A DNA stretch of 64,000 bases. Origin: Motilimonas cestriensis (GTDB lineage Bacteria; Pseudomonadota; Gammaproteobacteria; Enterobacterales; CBDFNC01). This document shows, piece by piece, positions 45,953-56,173 of this stretch (position 1 is the first letter of the stretch; each line of letters begins with the position of its first letter). Under the pieces are notes generated by a model, which saw only the letters and a list, made by a program, of their open reading frames with translations, made no database searches and was not told the origin of the DNA. A program made the translations under genes and the position numbers. The stretch is taken from the NCBI RefSeq assembly GCF_021295315.1, contig NZ_JAIMJA010000011.1, positions 1 to 64,000 on the forward strand, read 5' to 3'.

Positions 45953-46510
45953 TTAGATTTCCATTAACTCTTTCTCTTTAATGGCTAATACACTATCCAC
46001 TTCCTTAATGGCTGCATCCGTTAATTTTTGCACATCATCTTCAGACTTACGTAGCTCGTCTTCGCTGATTTCTTTTTCTTTTTCCAATGCTTTTAAATCG
46101 CTATTCGCATCACGACGAATATTACGGATAGCCACACGGCCCGCTTCAGCTTCTGCACGAACGACCTTGATAAGATCTTTACGACGATCTTCTGTTAGCG
46201 CTGGAAGAGGTATACGGATTACCGCCCCTGCAGAGTTTGGATTCAAACCTAGGTCTGAAGACATTATCGCTTTTTCTACCGCTTGGATCATCGCACGATC
46301 AAATACTGTCACGGTGAGTGTACGAGAATCTTCAGTGCTTACGTTGCCCACTTGATTCAGTGGCGTGTCTGCGCCGTAGTATGACACGGTAATGTTGCTT
46401 AATAGGCTTGGATGCGCACGGCCTGTTCTAATTTTAGACAGTTGCGATTTCAGTGCATCGATGCTTTTGCCCATGCGCGTTTGAGCGTCGTTTTTAATTT
46501 CATTAATCAC
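45953..46510 (-). CDS. frr: Ribosome recycling factor
   Basis: The 185-residue protein, same length as E. coli RRF, splits post-termination ribosomes with EF-G. Family segments are [63 protein letters not shown] and [23 protein letters not shown]. Last gene before the strong terminator. Confidence 0.98.
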   Translation of the reverse strand: MINEIKNDAQTRMGKSIDALKSQLSKIRTGRAHPSLLSNITVSYYGADTPLNQVGNVSTEDSRTLTVTVFDRAMIQAVEKAIMSSDLGLNPNSAGAVIRIPLPALTEDRRKDLIKVVRAEAEAGRVAIRNIRRDANSDLKALEKEKEISEDELRKSEDDVQKLTDAAIKEVDSVLAIKEKELMEI

Positions 46511-46561
46511 GGTATATTCCTTTTAAACATTTTTAGGCTAGATTATATCAGCCAAGTAGCC

Positions 46562-47308
46562 TTATTCTTCTTCTGAAACACTTGGCGCTTTGATCACTGT
46601 ACCTTCGTTTTCACCCATCACTACGCGACGTAACGCACCGGGTTTGTTCATATTAAACACGCGGATTGGCAAGCCGTGGTCACGTGCCAATGTAAAGGCT
46701 GCTAGGTCCATTACTTTAAGCTCTTTTTCAAGTACAGTTGAATAATCAAGCTCATCATATAAAACCGCATCTGGGTTTTTCATTGGATCAGCATCATATA
46801 CACCGTCAACCTTAGTCGCTTTTAGCACTGCGTCAGCTTCAATCTCAATCCCACGTAAACATGCTGCGGAGTCAGTCGTAAAGAAAGGATTACCAGTACC
46901 GGCTGAAAAAATAACCACTCGACCAGACTTAAGTAGGCTGATTGCTTCTGCCCAATTATAATCGTCACACACGCCTTTCAGTGGGATAGCTGACATCAAG
47001 CGAGCATTAACATATGCACGATGCAAAGCGTCACGCATGGCTAAGCCATTCATCACCGTTGCTAACATACCCATGTGGTCGCCCACTACACGATTCATTC
47101 CCGCCTTAGCTAAGCCTTCGCCGCGGAATAAGTTACCGCCACCGATGACCAATCCAACTTGAACACCTAGTTCAATTAATTCTTTAATTTCTTGCGCCAT
47201 GCGTTCTAGTACTTTGGCATCAATGCCAAAGCCTTCTTCGCCCATCAAGGCTTCACCACTTAGTTTTAACAGAATTCGTCTATAGCTTGGTTTCGGATTG
47301 GTACTCAT
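46562..47308 (-). CDS. pyrH: UMP kinase
   Basis: The 248-residue amino-acid-kinase-fold enzyme phosphorylates UMP in pyrimidine synthesis. [20 protein letters not shown] at the N-terminus, [10 protein letters not shown], and [25 protein letters not shown] near residue 135 are PyrH motifs. E. coli PyrH is 241 residues. It lies between tsf and frr as usual. Confidence 0.97.
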   Translation of the reverse strand: MSTNPKPSYRRILLKLSGEALMGEEGFGIDAKVLERMAQEIKELIELGVQVGLVIGGGNLFRGEGLAKAGMNRVVGDHMGMLATVMNGLAMRDALHRAYVNARLMSAIPLKGVCDDYNWAEAISLLKSGRVVIFSAGTGNPFFTTDSAACLRGIEIEADAVLKATKVDGVYDADPMKNPDAVLYDELDYSTVLEKELKVMDLAAFTLARDHGLPIRVFNMNKPGALRRVVMGENEGTVIKAPSVSEEE

Positions 47309-47382
47309 TTTACGCGATTCCTAGTTGCAAAACAGCCGCAGCAATGGCCGCGGCTAATACTTATGATTTACAAAAGCAGAGC

Positions 47383-48234
47383 TTACTTAGCTTTAGAAGC
47401 TGCAATTTGTGCTTCAACTTCAGCAGCAAAGTCTTCTTCTTTCTTCTCGATACCTTCACCCACTTCTAGACGTACGAAGCTAGAAACAGAGATACCTTTT
47501 TCTTTAAGCACAGCGCCTACCGTTTTCTTTGGTTCCATGATAAAAGGTTGACCAGTTAGGGCAACTTCACCTGTGAACTTCTTCATACGGCCTGCAACCA
47601 TCTTCTCAGCGATTTCTTGAGGTTTACCCTCATTCATCGCGATGTCGATTTGGATTGCGCGCTCTTTTTCAACAACTTCAGCTGGTACGTCTTCAGGGTT
47701 AACGTACTCAGGCTTGCTCGCAGCAACGTGCATTGCAATGTGCTTAAGTGAATCAACATCACCTTCACCTGCAACAACAACACCAATAGTAGAACCGTGG
47801 CTGTAAGAAGCAAGAGCAGCACCTTCAATGTAAGACACGCGACGTACATTGATGTTTTCACCAATTTTAGTCACAAGTGCAATGCGTTTTTCTTCGAATT
47901 GCGCTTGTAGCTCTTCGATTGTTACTTTAGAAGCAACAGCAGCATCAGCCACTTCGTTAGCAAAACCTAGGAAGTTTGCATCTTTAGCTACGAAGTCTGT
48001 TTGACAGTTAACTTCAACTAAAGCCGCAACATTACCTGCAGTTTTGATTAAGATAGCACCTTCAGCAGCAATGTTACCTGCTTTTTTAGCCGCTTTTGCT
48101 TGGCCGTTTTTACGCATAAATTCGATAGCAGCTTCGATATCACCATTGGTTTCTTGAAGTGCTTTTTTACAATCCATCATGCCCGCACCGGTACGATCGC
48201 GCAGTTCTTTAACTTGAGCAGCAGTAATTGCCAT
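47383..48234 (-). CDS. tsf: Elongation factor Ts
   Basis: The protein is 283 residues from the ATG at 48234 (GAGG upstream), the same length as E. coli EF-Ts; six extra codons upstream are rejected. The N-terminal UBA-like part ([24 protein letters not shown]) and the CQTDFVAK motif near residue 80 mediate nucleotide exchange on EF-Tu. Separated from rpsB by a hairpin that probably lowers but does not block read-through. Confidence 0.98.
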   Translation of the reverse strand: MAITAAQVKELRDRTGAGMMDCKKALQETNGDIEAAIEFMRKNGQAKAAKKAGNIAAEGAILIKTAGNVAALVEVNCQTDFVAKDANFLGFANEVADAAVASKVTIEELQAQFEEKRIALVTKIGENINVRRVSYIEGAALASYSHGSTIGVVVAGEGDVDSLKHIAMHVAASKPEYVNPEDVPAEVVEKERAIQIDIAMNEGKPQEIAEKMVAGRMKKFTGEVALTGQPFIMEPKKTVGAVLKEKGISVSSFVRLEVGEGIEKKEEDFAAEVEAQIAASKAK

Positions 48235-48265
48235 TTTGAGTTTCCTCAACAATAAAAAGATGAAA

Positions 48266-48289
48266 AACAGGGGCCTGAGGGCCCCTGTT
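48266..48289 (-). terminator. Attenuating terminator between rpsB and tsf
   Basis: A perfect 10-bp stem (48266-48275 with 48280-48289, AACAGGGGCC/GGCCCCTGTT) and a 4-base loop are followed on the minus strand by TTTTC. The short T-run suits a partial terminator that sets the rpsB to tsf ratio. Confidence 0.75.
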
Positions 48290-48331
48290 AACCAAAAAAA
48301 ATGGTTTGGTTAATAAGGGCGAAAGCCGTTA

Positions 48332-49066
48332 TTACTCTGCAGCTTCTTCTACAAAGCCGTCTTCTTCAGCCTGTACAACGATATCTTGTTGACGACCTGC
48401 TTTTACTGCATCAGCAGCAGAAGTTAGGTATAACTGTACCGCACGGATAGCATCATCGTTACCTGGAACAATGAAATCTACGCCGTCTGGGTTTGAGTTA
48501 GTATCAACGATAGAAACTACAGGAATGCCTAAGTTGTTCGCTTCTTTGATAGCGATATGCTCATGGTCTGCATCAATGATAAATAGTGCGTCAGGTAGAC
48601 CGCCCATGTCTTTGATACCACCTAAGCTTTTCTCTAACTTCTCAAGTTCACGAGAACGCATTAGCGCTTCTTTCTTCGTTAGCTTATCAAATGTGCCATC
48701 TTCAGTTTGAGCTTCTAGCTCTTTTAGACGTTTGATAGACTGACGAACAGTTTTCCAGTTCGTTAACATACCGCCTAACCAGCGGTGGTTTACGTAGAAC
48801 TGGTCACAGCTTACCGCTGCTTCTTTTACCGCAACGCTTGCTGCACGTTTAGTACCAACAAAAAGAACTTTTCCTTTTTTCGCAGAAACGCCAGAAATAA
48901 AATCCAGTGCTTCGTTGAACATTGGAACTGTTTGCTCAAGGTTGATGATGTGTACTTTGTTACGTGCGCCGAAGATGAAAGGCTTCATCTTTGGGTTCCA
49001 GTAACGAGTTTGGTGACCGAAGTGCACACCAGCCTTCAGCATTTCGCGCATTGATACATTAGCCAT
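48332..49066 (-). CDS. rpsB: 30S ribosomal protein S2
   Basis: The 244-residue S2 protein (E. coli 241) starts with [48 protein letters not shown] and [33 protein letters not shown] are diagnostic. An AGAGG site precedes the ATG. First gene of the rpsB-tsf-pyrH-frr unit. Confidence 0.98.
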   Translation of the reverse strand: MANVSMREMLKAGVHFGHQTRYWNPKMKPFIFGARNKVHIINLEQTVPMFNEALDFISGVSAKKGKVLFVGTKRAASVAVKEAAVSCDQFYVNHRWLGGMLTNWKTVRQSIKRLKELEAQTEDGTFDKLTKKEALMRSRELEKLEKSLGGIKDMGGLPDALFIIDADHEHIAIKEANNLGIPVVSIVDTNSNPDGVDFIVPGNDDAIRAVQLYLTSAADAVKAGRQQDIVVQAEEDGFVEEAAE

Positions 49067-49248
49067 GTTAAATTCCTCTTGGGGTTAGGCCTCCACACAT
49101 CCCATAATCTCGACCCTTAACAGGCACCCCGAAATATGTGACGATGTGTGTGTGTTGTTTAATTAAGTTGATTTCGGGCTATTCGGTGACTTGTGGTCCC
49201 CGATTATTGGTTAACAATGTAATTTCACATTGCCAATTCCCGGCGCGC

Positions 49249-49277
49249 TTTATACCATACCCGAGTCATAATCACAA
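49249..49277 (-). promoter_or_regulatory. Sigma70 promoter of rpsB with a long leader
   Basis: On the minus strand TTGTGA (49277-49272) and TATAAA (49254-49249) are separated by 17 bases. Transcription from here would give a leader of about 175 bases before rpsB. Gammaproteobacterial rpsB leaders are known sites of S2 autoregulation; the length fits that, but I have not folded it. Confidence 0.65.
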
Positions 49278-49339
49278 TCTGAGATGCGGAATTGGCGACA
49301 AAAACATCCCCGCGCCAGTCACAAACAAAAGAGAGAATC

Positions 49340-50140
49340 ATGAGTGTAGTAATCAAAACAGCTGAAGAAATTGAAAAGATGCGCATTGCCGGAAAGCTGG
49401 CAGCGGATGTGCTAGAAATGATCGAACCCTTTGTTGTTAAAGGGGTAACAACAGACGAGCTGAACCAAAAATGTCATGATTTTATTGTTGATGTACAACA
49501 GGCAATTCCAGCGCCATTAAATTACCACGGTTTTCCTAAGTCTATTTGCACCTCCGTTAATGAAGTGGTTTGCCACGGCATCCCGAACCATAAAAAATTA
49601 CGGAATGGTGACATTATTAATATCGATATCACGGTGATCAAGGACGGATATCACGGTGACACATCAAAAATGTTCGTGGTAGGCGATGCTAACCCGCTGA
49701 CGAAAAAATTAGTGCAAAACGCGCAAGAGTGTTTATATAAAGGCATTAAATTAGTTAAACCGGGCATTCGCCTTGGTGATATTGGCACAGCAATACAAGT
49801 CCATGCGGAACAACAAGGTTTCTCTGTCGTACGTGAATATTGTGGCCATGGTATTGGCGCAACCTTTCATGAAGAGCCCCAAGTTCTGCACTATAAAAGC
49901 AAAACCGATCCCAACGCGTTGCTTATTTTAGAACCTGGCATGTGCTTCACTATCGAGCCCATGATCAACTTAGGTAAGCGACATACCAAGTTAGATAAAA
50001 AAGATGGTTGGACGGTGACCACTAAAGATGGCTCCCGCTCTGCGCAGTGGGAACACACCTTGCTAGTAACGGAAACAGGTTGCGAAATATTAACCCTGCG
50101 TCAAGAGGAAACGATTGAACAGGTAATTAACCACGCCTAA
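49340..50140 (+). CDS. map: Methionine aminopeptidase type I
   Basis: The protein is 266 residues from the ATG at 49340, matching E. coli Map (264); the upstream ATG at 49292 adds an unrelated extension. The two-metal site is visible: Asp in IDITVIKDGYHGDTS (two Asp), His in GHGIGATFHEEP, Glu in LEPGMCFTIEPMIN and Glu in QWEHTLLVT. It removes initiator Met from nascent proteins. Divergent from rpsB and 37 bases before glnD. Confidence 0.97.
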   Translation: MSVVIKTAEEIEKMRIAGKLAADVLEMIEPFVVKGVTTDELNQKCHDFIVDVQQAIPAPLNYHGFPKSICTSVNEVVCHGIPNHKKLRNGDIINIDITVIKDGYHGDTSKMFVVGDANPLTKKLVQNAQECLYKGIKLVKPGIRLGDIGTAIQVHAEQQGFSVVREYCGHGIGATFHEEPQVLHYKSKTDPNALLILEPGMCFTIEPMINLGKRHTKLDKKDGWTVTTKDGSRSAQWEHTLLVTETGCEILTLRQEETIEQVINHA

Positions 50141-50177
50141 GCCAATCCCACTACTTTAAGCATAATAGGAGCTGTTC

Positions 50178-52790
50178 ATGCAGGCCACTGAGACATTAGC
50201 TTTAGACGACCTGTCACTTAAGAGTGTCAAAGGGGCAATGGCGCAATTTAACGCCAAACAGGCAACTGCCTTTAGCCAACTCGATGATATTAGTGAGCTG
50301 GTGCTAGAGCGCTCCGACTTTATGGATCAGCTGTTAATACAGCTGTGGGATAAGTTTACCAATGGCATGGCAAAGGAGCTTAGCTTAGTCGCTGTTGGCG
50401 GCTACGGTCGCGGCGAGCTTCATCCAAAATCAGACATTGACTTGTTGATACTAAGTGTCCATCCGCTGTGTCCCGAAGTAGAGCAACAGATCAGCGCGTT
50501 TATTACTTTTCTATGGGATTTACGCCTCGAAATCGGCCATAGCGTTAGGACGGTTGATGACTGTATACAACTAGGTTTAGAAGATATCACCATTGCGACA
50601 AATCTCATTGAAAGTCGCTTAATCATCGGCAATGACGCTAGTTTCAGTTTGCTCAAAAGTAAGTTACATGCGCCGACATTTTGGCCTTCCACCGCCTTCT
50701 TTAGTGCTAAACGCGAGGAGCAACGCCAGCGTCATCTTAATTACCGCGATAACGGCTATAGCCTTGAGCCTGACATCAAGAGTAACCCGGGCGGTTTACG
50801 TGATCTTCATACCCTGTATTGGGTCGCAAGACGTCATTTTGGCGCCGCCAATTTACTTGAAATGACCATCGATAATTATCTCACCCAAGCTGAATATCGC
50901 GAGTTACTTGAGTGTCAAAACTTTCTTTGGAAAATCCGCTTTGCCTTACACCTCGTCACAAATCGTGCCGATAATCGTCTATTATTTGATTATCAAACCG
51001 ATGTTGCTGCAAAGTTAGGCTATCAAGGCCAAGGCAATGCCGGCATAGAAACCATGATGAAACAGTTCTATCGCACCATACGACGAGTGGCTGAGCTGAA
51101 CGAGATGTTATTGCAACATTTCGATGAGGATATTCTAGGCAATGCAGAAATAGAATCAGTGCCCATTGATGATCACTTTCAGCTCAAAGGCGATCTGATC
51201 GTACTCGTTACGGCAGGAGAATTTTTTCATCGCCCAGAAAGCATTTTACAACTGTTCCTGCACATTGCTGACAACCCAAATATCAAAGGCATTTATTCCA
51301 CAACCTTACGTGAAATTCGAGAAAGCCGTCGTCGGCTTACTTATTGGTTACAAGACATCCCCCCCTGTCGTGAAAAATTTATGGCATTGCTTAAACATCC
51401 GAGAGGAATGGGCTTACCCCTTACCTTAATGCACAAATATGGCGTTTTAGCCGCTTACATTCCGCAGTGGAATAAAATTTTAGGACAAATGCAATTTGAC
51501 CTTTTCCACGCTTACACCGTTGATGAGCATACCCATCGACTGATTAAGTATATTTACAATTTCCCGACCAAGGAATCAAAAGTAGAACACCCTATTTGTG
51601 GCGATCTTTTTCCAACTATTAAAAAGCCTGAATTACTTTTTTTGGCCGCTATTTTTCATGATATTGCCAAGGGTAGAAAAGGTGACCACTCTGAACTCGG
51701 CGCCATTGATGCCCAAGCATTTTGTGATTTACACGGTTTAAGTGCTCATGATGGTCGGTTGGTCGCTTGGTTAGTTAAACATCATTTAGTTATGTCGGTA
51801 ACAGCGCAGCGCCGCGATATTCAAGACCCAGATGTGATCACCGAATTTGCGCGTGTGGTACAAGATGAAAAATACCTTAATTACCTGTTGCTGCTTACCG
51901 TCGCCGATATTTGTGCGACCAATGATGATGTTTGGAATAGCTGGAAAGGCGCGTTGCTCAAAGAGCTCTATTATCAAACCCAGAAAGCCCTCAGACGAGG
52001 CCTAGAAAAACCCATTGACGTGCGCAGCCGTATCCGCGACCACAAGCAACAAGCACTGAATAAACTGCTTGGTAAGGCGTTTAATTCGACTACCGTTGAA
52101 ACCCTTTGGAAGCGCTTTAAAGCAGACTATTTCTTACGCCACACGCCGTCGCAAATTGCTTGGCACAGCGAGTATATTCTACAGCACTATGACCAAGACA
52201 AACCGCTGGTGGTGATCAGTAAACGCGCCTCTCGAGGCGGTAATGAAGTGTTTATCTATTGTAAAGATTCATTAGATTTATTTGCCACCGTGGCAACCGA
52301 GCTTAATAATAAAAATCTTAACATTCATGATGCAACCATTATGAATAGCCGTGATGGCTACACGTTAGATACGTTTATCGTGTTAGAGCCCGACGGCGAG
52401 CCGTTGGCCATCGATCGAACCCGTGAAATAAAGCCGGCTTTAGAGCAAGCATTAAGCCACCCTGAAAATGTCGTCGCACGATCTCAGCGACTGTCGCGGC
52501 AGAAAAAGCAATTTTCTGTGGCCACGCAAGTTAATTTTCTGAGTAATAAAAACCATCGCACCATGATGGAGCTAATTGCTTATGATTCACCCGGCCTATT
52601 AGCAACCATCGGGGATGTATTCCAAAAATTAGATGTGATGCTACACACGGCAAAAATAACAACCATAGGTGAGCAAGTAGAAGACTTTTTCATCGTCACT
52701 ACCGAGGATGGCCACGCACTAGACATAAAGCAACAGAATGAACTAAAACAAGCACTGGTAGATGCACTCGCCTGTGACGCCCATTCTTAA
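50178..52790 (+). CDS. glnD: PII uridylyltransferase / uridylyl-removing enzyme
   Basis: The 870-residue nitrogen sensor has a nucleotidyltransferase domain with GGYGRGELHPKSDIDLLIL near residue 75. The HD domain (IFHDIAKGRKGDHSELGA near residue 495) removes UMP, and two C-terminal ACT domains bind glutamine (from about 690, and MMELIAYDSPGLLATIGDVF). It uridylylates PII proteins when glutamine is low. AGGAG precedes the start. In E. coli dapD is a close neighbour; here the next gene is yciB. Confidence 0.97.
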   Translation: MQATETLALDDLSLKSVKGAMAQFNAKQATAFSQLDDISELVLERSDFMDQLLIQLWDKFTNGMAKELSLVAVGGYGRGELHPKSDIDLLILSVHPLCPEVEQQISAFITFLWDLRLEIGHSVRTVDDCIQLGLEDITIATNLIESRLIIGNDASFSLLKSKLHAPTFWPSTAFFSAKREEQRQRHLNYRDNGYSLEPDIKSNPGGLRDLHTLYWVARRHFGAANLLEMTIDNYLTQAEYRELLECQNFLWKIRFALHLVTNRADNRLLFDYQTDVAAKLGYQGQGNAGIETMMKQFYRTIRRVAELNEMLLQHFDEDILGNAEIESVPIDDHFQLKGDLIVLVTAGEFFHRPESILQLFLHIADNPNIKGIYSTTLREIRESRRRLTYWLQDIPPCREKFMALLKHPRGMGLPLTLMHKYGVLAAYIPQWNKILGQMQFDLFHAYTVDEHTHRLIKYIYNFPTKESKVEHPICGDLFPTIKKPELLFLAAIFHDIAKGRKGDHSELGAIDAQAFCDLHGLSAHDGRLVAWLVKHHLVMSVTAQRRDIQDPDVITEFARVVQDEKYLNYLLLLTVADICATNDDVWNSWKGALLKELYYQTQKALRRGLEKPIDVRSRIRDHKQQALNKLLGKAFNSTTVETLWKRFKADYFLRHTPSQIAWHSEYILQHYDQDKPLVVISKRASRGGNEVFIYCKDSLDLFATVATELNNKNLNIHDATIMNSRDGYTLDTFIVLEPDGEPLAIDRTREIKPALEQALSHPENVVARSQRLSRQKKQFSVATQVNFLSNKNHRTMMELIAYDSPGLLATIGDVFQKLDVMLHTAKITTIGEQVEDFFIVTTEDGHALDIKQQNELKQALVDALACDAHS

Positions 52791-52930
52791 ACTTAATTCC
52801 AACGTAAACCTGCTCACAATATGGTGTCAGTGAGTTCAGCTGGCACCAGACAAGCTTATAAAGTAACTTTTTTATCAACGGAGAAAACAGTACACTGTGT
52901 CTCACATTAATTAACGATTTGATGATGACA

Positions 52931-53470
52931 ATGAAACAGTTTTTTGAATTTATCCCGCTAATTATATTTTTCGTTGCTTACAAGTTTTACGACATCTATG
53001 TAGGCACTGCAGCACTGATGCTGGCGACAGGCGTCATGCTTGCTTACAACTGGTTTAAATATAAAAAATTAGAAAAGATGCATCTGATCACCTTTGTGAT
53101 GGTCATAAGCTTTGGTAGCTTAACCCTTGTTTTACATGATGATGCGTTTATAAAGTGGAAAGTTACAGTCATCTACGGACTATTTGCCGCGGGCTTACTG
53201 ATCAGCCAATATATGCTTAAAAAGAACTTAATAAAGCAAATGCTCGGCAAAGAGCTCACCCTACCTGATGCTGTTTGGAAGAATTTAAATATAGCTTGGG
53301 CTGTTTTTTTTATTTTCTGCGGCGCCCTTAATGTATACGTGGCCTTCTACCTATCGCAAGATGTTTGGGTAAACTTTAAAGTATTTGGTTTGATGGGCAT
53401 GATGCTCATTTTCACCTTGCTCACTGGTATTTATTTGTACAAATATCTCCCTCAAGAAGATAAGGAATAA
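52931..53470 (+). CDS. yciB: YciB/IspZ septation-linked inner membrane protein
   Basis: The protein is 179 residues from the ATG at 52931, the same length as E. coli Yci[35 protein letters not shown] is the family start. In-frame codons upstream (52919) are less likely. Five hydrophobic segments are present. YciB interacts with divisome and elongasome proteins (family knowledge). No strong ribosome site is seen before the start. yciI follows after 4 bases. Confidence 0.92.
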   Translation: MKQFFEFIPLIIFFVAYKFYDIYVGTAALMLATGVMLAYNWFKYKKLEKMHLITFVMVISFGSLTLVLHDDAFIKWKVTVIYGLFAAGLLISQYMLKKNLIKQMLGKELTLPDAVWKNLNIAWAVFFIFCGALNVYVAFYLSQDVWVNFKVFGLMGMMLIFTLLTGIYLYKYLPQEDKE

Positions 53471-53474
53471 TCTT

Positions 53475-53774
53475 ATGTGGTACTCCATTTACGCCTCAGA
53501 CGTCGCAAACAGTTTGGCATTGCGCCAACAAGCCCGGCCAGCTCACCTCGCTCGTTTAGAAGCACTAAACAAAGAACAACGCTTATTAGTGGCAGGCCCA
53601 TCACCTGCAGTTGACAATGAAAACCCTGGTGATTCTGGTTTTACTGGCTCAGTAGTGATTGCTAAATTTGCCTCTATTGAAGAAGCGAAGACTTGGGCAG
53701 AACAAGATCCCTATGTTGCAGCGGGTGTTTATGCCAATGTTGAAGTCAAACCCTTCAAACTAGTCCTCCCCTAG
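53475..53774 (+). CDS. yciI: YciI-like dimeric alpha/beta barrel protein
   Basis: The 99-residue protein is about the length of E. coli YciI (98). [25 protein letters not shown] and [26 protein letters not shown] carry the conserved His and Asp thought to be catalytic in the family. Cytosolic; reaction unknown. Next to yciB as in many relatives. Confidence 0.92.
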   Translation: MWYSIYASDVANSLALRQQARPAHLARLEALNKEQRLLVAGPSPAVDNENPGDSGFTGSVVIAKFASIEEAKTWAEQDPYVAAGVYANVEVKPFKLVLP

Positions 53775-53786
53775 TAATATAAATCG

Positions 53787-53813
53787 AGCACATGAGCATT
53801 CGCATCATGTGCT
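53787..53813 (+). terminator. Hairpin after yciI
   Basis: AGCACATGA (53787-53795) pairs perfectly with TCATGTGCT (53805-53813) around a 9-base loop, 13 bases after yciI. There is no T-run, so it may end transcription only weakly. Confidence 0.4.
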
Positions 53814-53968
53814 GACTCATATACCTGTAAACCATTTTTCCTACCAATAAAAGCTTGCCTCCCATTTTATTGATGCATTTCACAATAAAGAATAAAAAAC
53901 CATGCCGTAGCGGTTTTATCTCCTACCTTTAACCTTGTAATTAACAAATAAATCAATAGAGGATAATT

Positions 53969-54286
53969 ATGAAACTACGTACACTTATTGCCGCATCTTT
54001 ATTTGCAGTATCATCAATGGGTCAACTTGCCCTTGCAGCCGAAACAGCAACAGATACTGCTGTCACTCAAGAAAGTAGCGCTGTGAGTCAGCAAGTAATC
54101 AATATTAATACAGCAACCGAAGATGAGCTCACCAAAATAAAAGGTGTTGGCGAAAAAAAATCTAAAGCGATTATCGCTTACCGGAAGGAAATTGGTCAGT
54201 TTAAAAATGTCGACCAATTACTCGAAGTGGCTGGTATTGGCCAAAGCATTTTAGATAATAATAAAGATCTGTTGGCTGTAAAATAG
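53969..54286 (+). CDS. ComEA-like secreted helix-hairpin-helix protein
   Basis: The 105-residue protein has a signal peptide (LRTLIAASLFAVSSMGQLALA), a short Thr/Ser/Gln linker and a C-terminal HhH domain from about residue 42. That domain is VININTATEDELTKIKGVGEKKSKAIIAYRKEIGQFKNVDQLLEVAGIG split over two hairpins. It matches the short ComEA form that binds incoming DNA in the periplasm in Vibrio. No other competence gene is in the window. AGAGGATAATT precedes the ATG. Confidence 0.88.
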   Translation: MKLRTLIAASLFAVSSMGQLALAAETATDTAVTQESSAVSQQVININTATEDELTKIKGVGEKKSKAIIAYRKEIGQFKNVDQLLEVAGIGQSILDNNKDLLAVK

Positions 54287-54302
54287 ATATTAGCACCACT
54301 TA

Positions 54303-54327
54303 GGTGCCACTCAATTAAAGTGGCGCC
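54303..54327. terminator. Stem-loop between convergent genes
   Basis: GGTGCCACT (54303-54311) pairs with AGTGGCGCC (54319-54327), nine pairs with one G-T, around a 7-base loop that contains the TAA stop of the minus-strand gene. It lies where the ComEA-like and RssB-like genes converge and may serve both. No T-run follows on the plus strand. Confidence 0.45.
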
Positions 54328-55346
54328 GACGCCTTATTTGATATGGCTAATCTCAATACATTACCGAGCTGAGAAGTAAAAGTGAACTCAACCTGTCGTG
54401 GTAGTTCAACCCTGCTCTGCTGATACTTTTGTTCTGCTAACATGCCGAGCCCCATACCCGAGTGTTGAAACAAGTCATTAGGCGGGGCAAAACCAGCATT
54501 AGAATATGTTAGACAAAGTCGGCTAGCATCCAGATTAAACTGAATCGCATTAACGGGGTGGGACAATGCTAAATCATGTATTTGATCATTTAAAAAACGC
54601 ATCATTTGCGCTGGCGAACGTAAACGATAATGACTATTAGATTGATGTTGCCGATATGAGTCATTGAGTAAGCTTTTAAGTAACGCGCCTATCACGGCCG
54701 CTTCAGAGCCAAACAAGGATACATCCAGCACAAATACACCTACTTCATGATCACTTAAAGGATAATGAACGAGCAGTAAGCCCAGTGGTTGCGCGTCAAC
54801 CCGAAAGGAAAAACCATTAACATCAAACTCTCTTTCGCTCGCCAGCTCTTGCATCAAAAGCGTCGACGCAGGATCATCTTGGCGAAAGTAGCTCATATGG
54901 CTAATTAACTCTGCATCGGCCATATGTTTATGAGATAGCACCTCAAACCCCGACAAGTTTGGCTTTAAAATCGATAAAATACTTTGTTCTAATGTAAGCC
55001 AATTTTGCAATGGCTTCATAAAGTAGTCTTTTGCACCGTGACGCAATGCTTCCGCTATCTCAACCATCTCACTGGCTGCTGAAATGACAATAACAGGCAG
55101 GCTTGGATACTGGCGCAGGATAGTTTTAATTACCTCCTGCCCACCCATTTCAGGCATATATAAATCGCAAAGCACGAGGTCAGGCTTTAAATCTGCCACC
55201 AAAGTAAGGCCATGAAGGCCATTTTCCGCATTCGCGACAATAGCACCGCGTTGCTTGAGAAAAGCACTTAATTGTTGGCGGAATACAGCCTCATCTTCAA
55301 TCACCAGGAAGGTAAAGTCCGCCAGTGTACAACTGCTTTTACTCAT
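54315..55346 (-). CDS. rssB: RssB-like response regulator with degenerate PP2C domain
   Basis: The 343-residue protein (E. coli RssB 337) has a receiver domain (residues about 10-130) with the phospho-acceptor Asp in LVLCDLYMPEMGG and Lys in DYFMKPLQNW. The C-terminal PP2C/SpoIIE-like domain has lost the usual DVSGHG metal site (here VLDVSLFGSEAA), as in E. coli RssB. RssB delivers sigma-S to ClpXP. It overlaps mlaA by 8 bases. The assignment rests on overall layout and the degenerate phosphatase; another PP2C-type response regulator is possible. Confidence 0.75.
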   Translation of the reverse strand: MSKSSCTLADFTFLVIEDEAVFRQQLSAFLKQRGAIVANAENGLHGLTLVADLKPDLVLCDLYMPEMGGQEVIKTILRQYPSLPVIVISAASEMVEIAEALRHGAKDYFMKPLQNWLTLEQSILSILKPNLSGFEVLSHKHMADAELISHMSYFRQDDPASTLLMQELASEREFDVNGFSFRVDAQPLGLLLVHYPLSDHEVGVFVLDVSLFGSEAAVIGALLKSLLNDSYRQHQSNSHYRLRSPAQMMRFLNDQIHDLALSHPVNAIQFNLDASRLCLTYSNAGFAPPNDLFQHSGMGLGMLAEQKYQQSRVELPRQVEFTFTSQLGNVLRLAISNKASAPL

Positions 55347-56094
55347 TCATAAATTCTTCTAACTCTTCATCAGAAAGAGAAGGGCCTATTGGCGCAACAC
55401 TATCAGAGCCTGGTGTTTGGTAATGTTGATATTGGATGTAAGAGTCGCGAATAAAAATGTATGAATCCAATGATTGTTCAATTAAAGGGTCTTGATCGAG
55501 TAAATTAGCACGTTTATAAAGCGCGTCTGTTCCCCAATGAATCAAATTTTCAAAGTAGGTAAATTCACTGAAGGGAAAATATAAACCATCAACTATTCCC
55601 CCGACTAACTTTCGAGTAGTTCGAGGGCCATAAAATGGTACCATCAGATAAGGACCATGATTAACCCCAACCATTCCTAATACACTTTGAAATTCAGCAC
55701 GATTTCGCTCTAAGCCACTGCGTCCCGCTACATCAATCAAACCACCGATACCAAACGTAGAGTTAACCACAAAACGCATAACACTGCCCATTGACGCCTC
55801 AATATCGAGCATCAATAAATGATTCACCGCACTTGAAGGCTCTTCAAAATTCAAAATAAAGTTATTGATCGCCTCTCGACTGCCTTCAGGAAGATATAAG
55901 TAGGTTTTTGTTGCAGGAACATAGATAGATTGGTCTATGGCGTAATTGAAATCCCAAATAGCTCGGTTAACACCTTCAAAAGGGTCCTTAATGGGGCTGT
56001 TATCAACAGGCTTAAAGGCCGCAGCAGAGGCGGAATAAAATAAAAATACCGCAACCATAAGCACGGTAATTCGGTTTAATACAGGGAGAATCAC
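55339..56094 (-). CDS. mlaA: MlaA (VacJ) family protein without lipobox cysteine
   Basis: The 251-residue protein contains the MlaA core: DPFEGVNRAIWDFNYAIDQ, the FILNFEEPSSAVNHLLM segment, RFVVNSTFGIGGLIDVAGRSGLERN and GPYLMVPFYGPRTTRKLVG. MlaA moves misplaced phospholipids out of the outer leaflet. The N-terminus (ITVLMVAVFLFYSASAAAF) has a hydrophobic signal but no cysteine, whereas MlaA is usually a lipoprotein. It is therefore predicted to be cleaved by signal peptidase I or left uncleaved. It is translated with the RssB-like gene. Confidence 0.92.
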   Translation of the reverse strand: MILPVLNRITVLMVAVFLFYSASAAAFKPVDNSPIKDPFEGVNRAIWDFNYAIDQSIYVPATKTYLYLPEGSREAINNFILNFEEPSSAVNHLLMLDIEASMGSVMRFVVNSTFGIGGLIDVAGRSGLERNRAEFQSVLGMVGVNHGPYLMVPFYGPRTTRKLVGGIVDGLYFPFSEFTYFENLIHWGTDALYKRANLLDQDPLIEQSLDSYIFIRDSYIQYQHYQTPGSDSVAPIGPSLSDEELEEFMNE

Positions 56095-56173
56095 ATATAT
56101 ACCTTTAAAAGTGTCACAGAGAACAACATTTAGCCTAGCTAACGCCTTAACGCTAACTAGGGTAATAATAACA

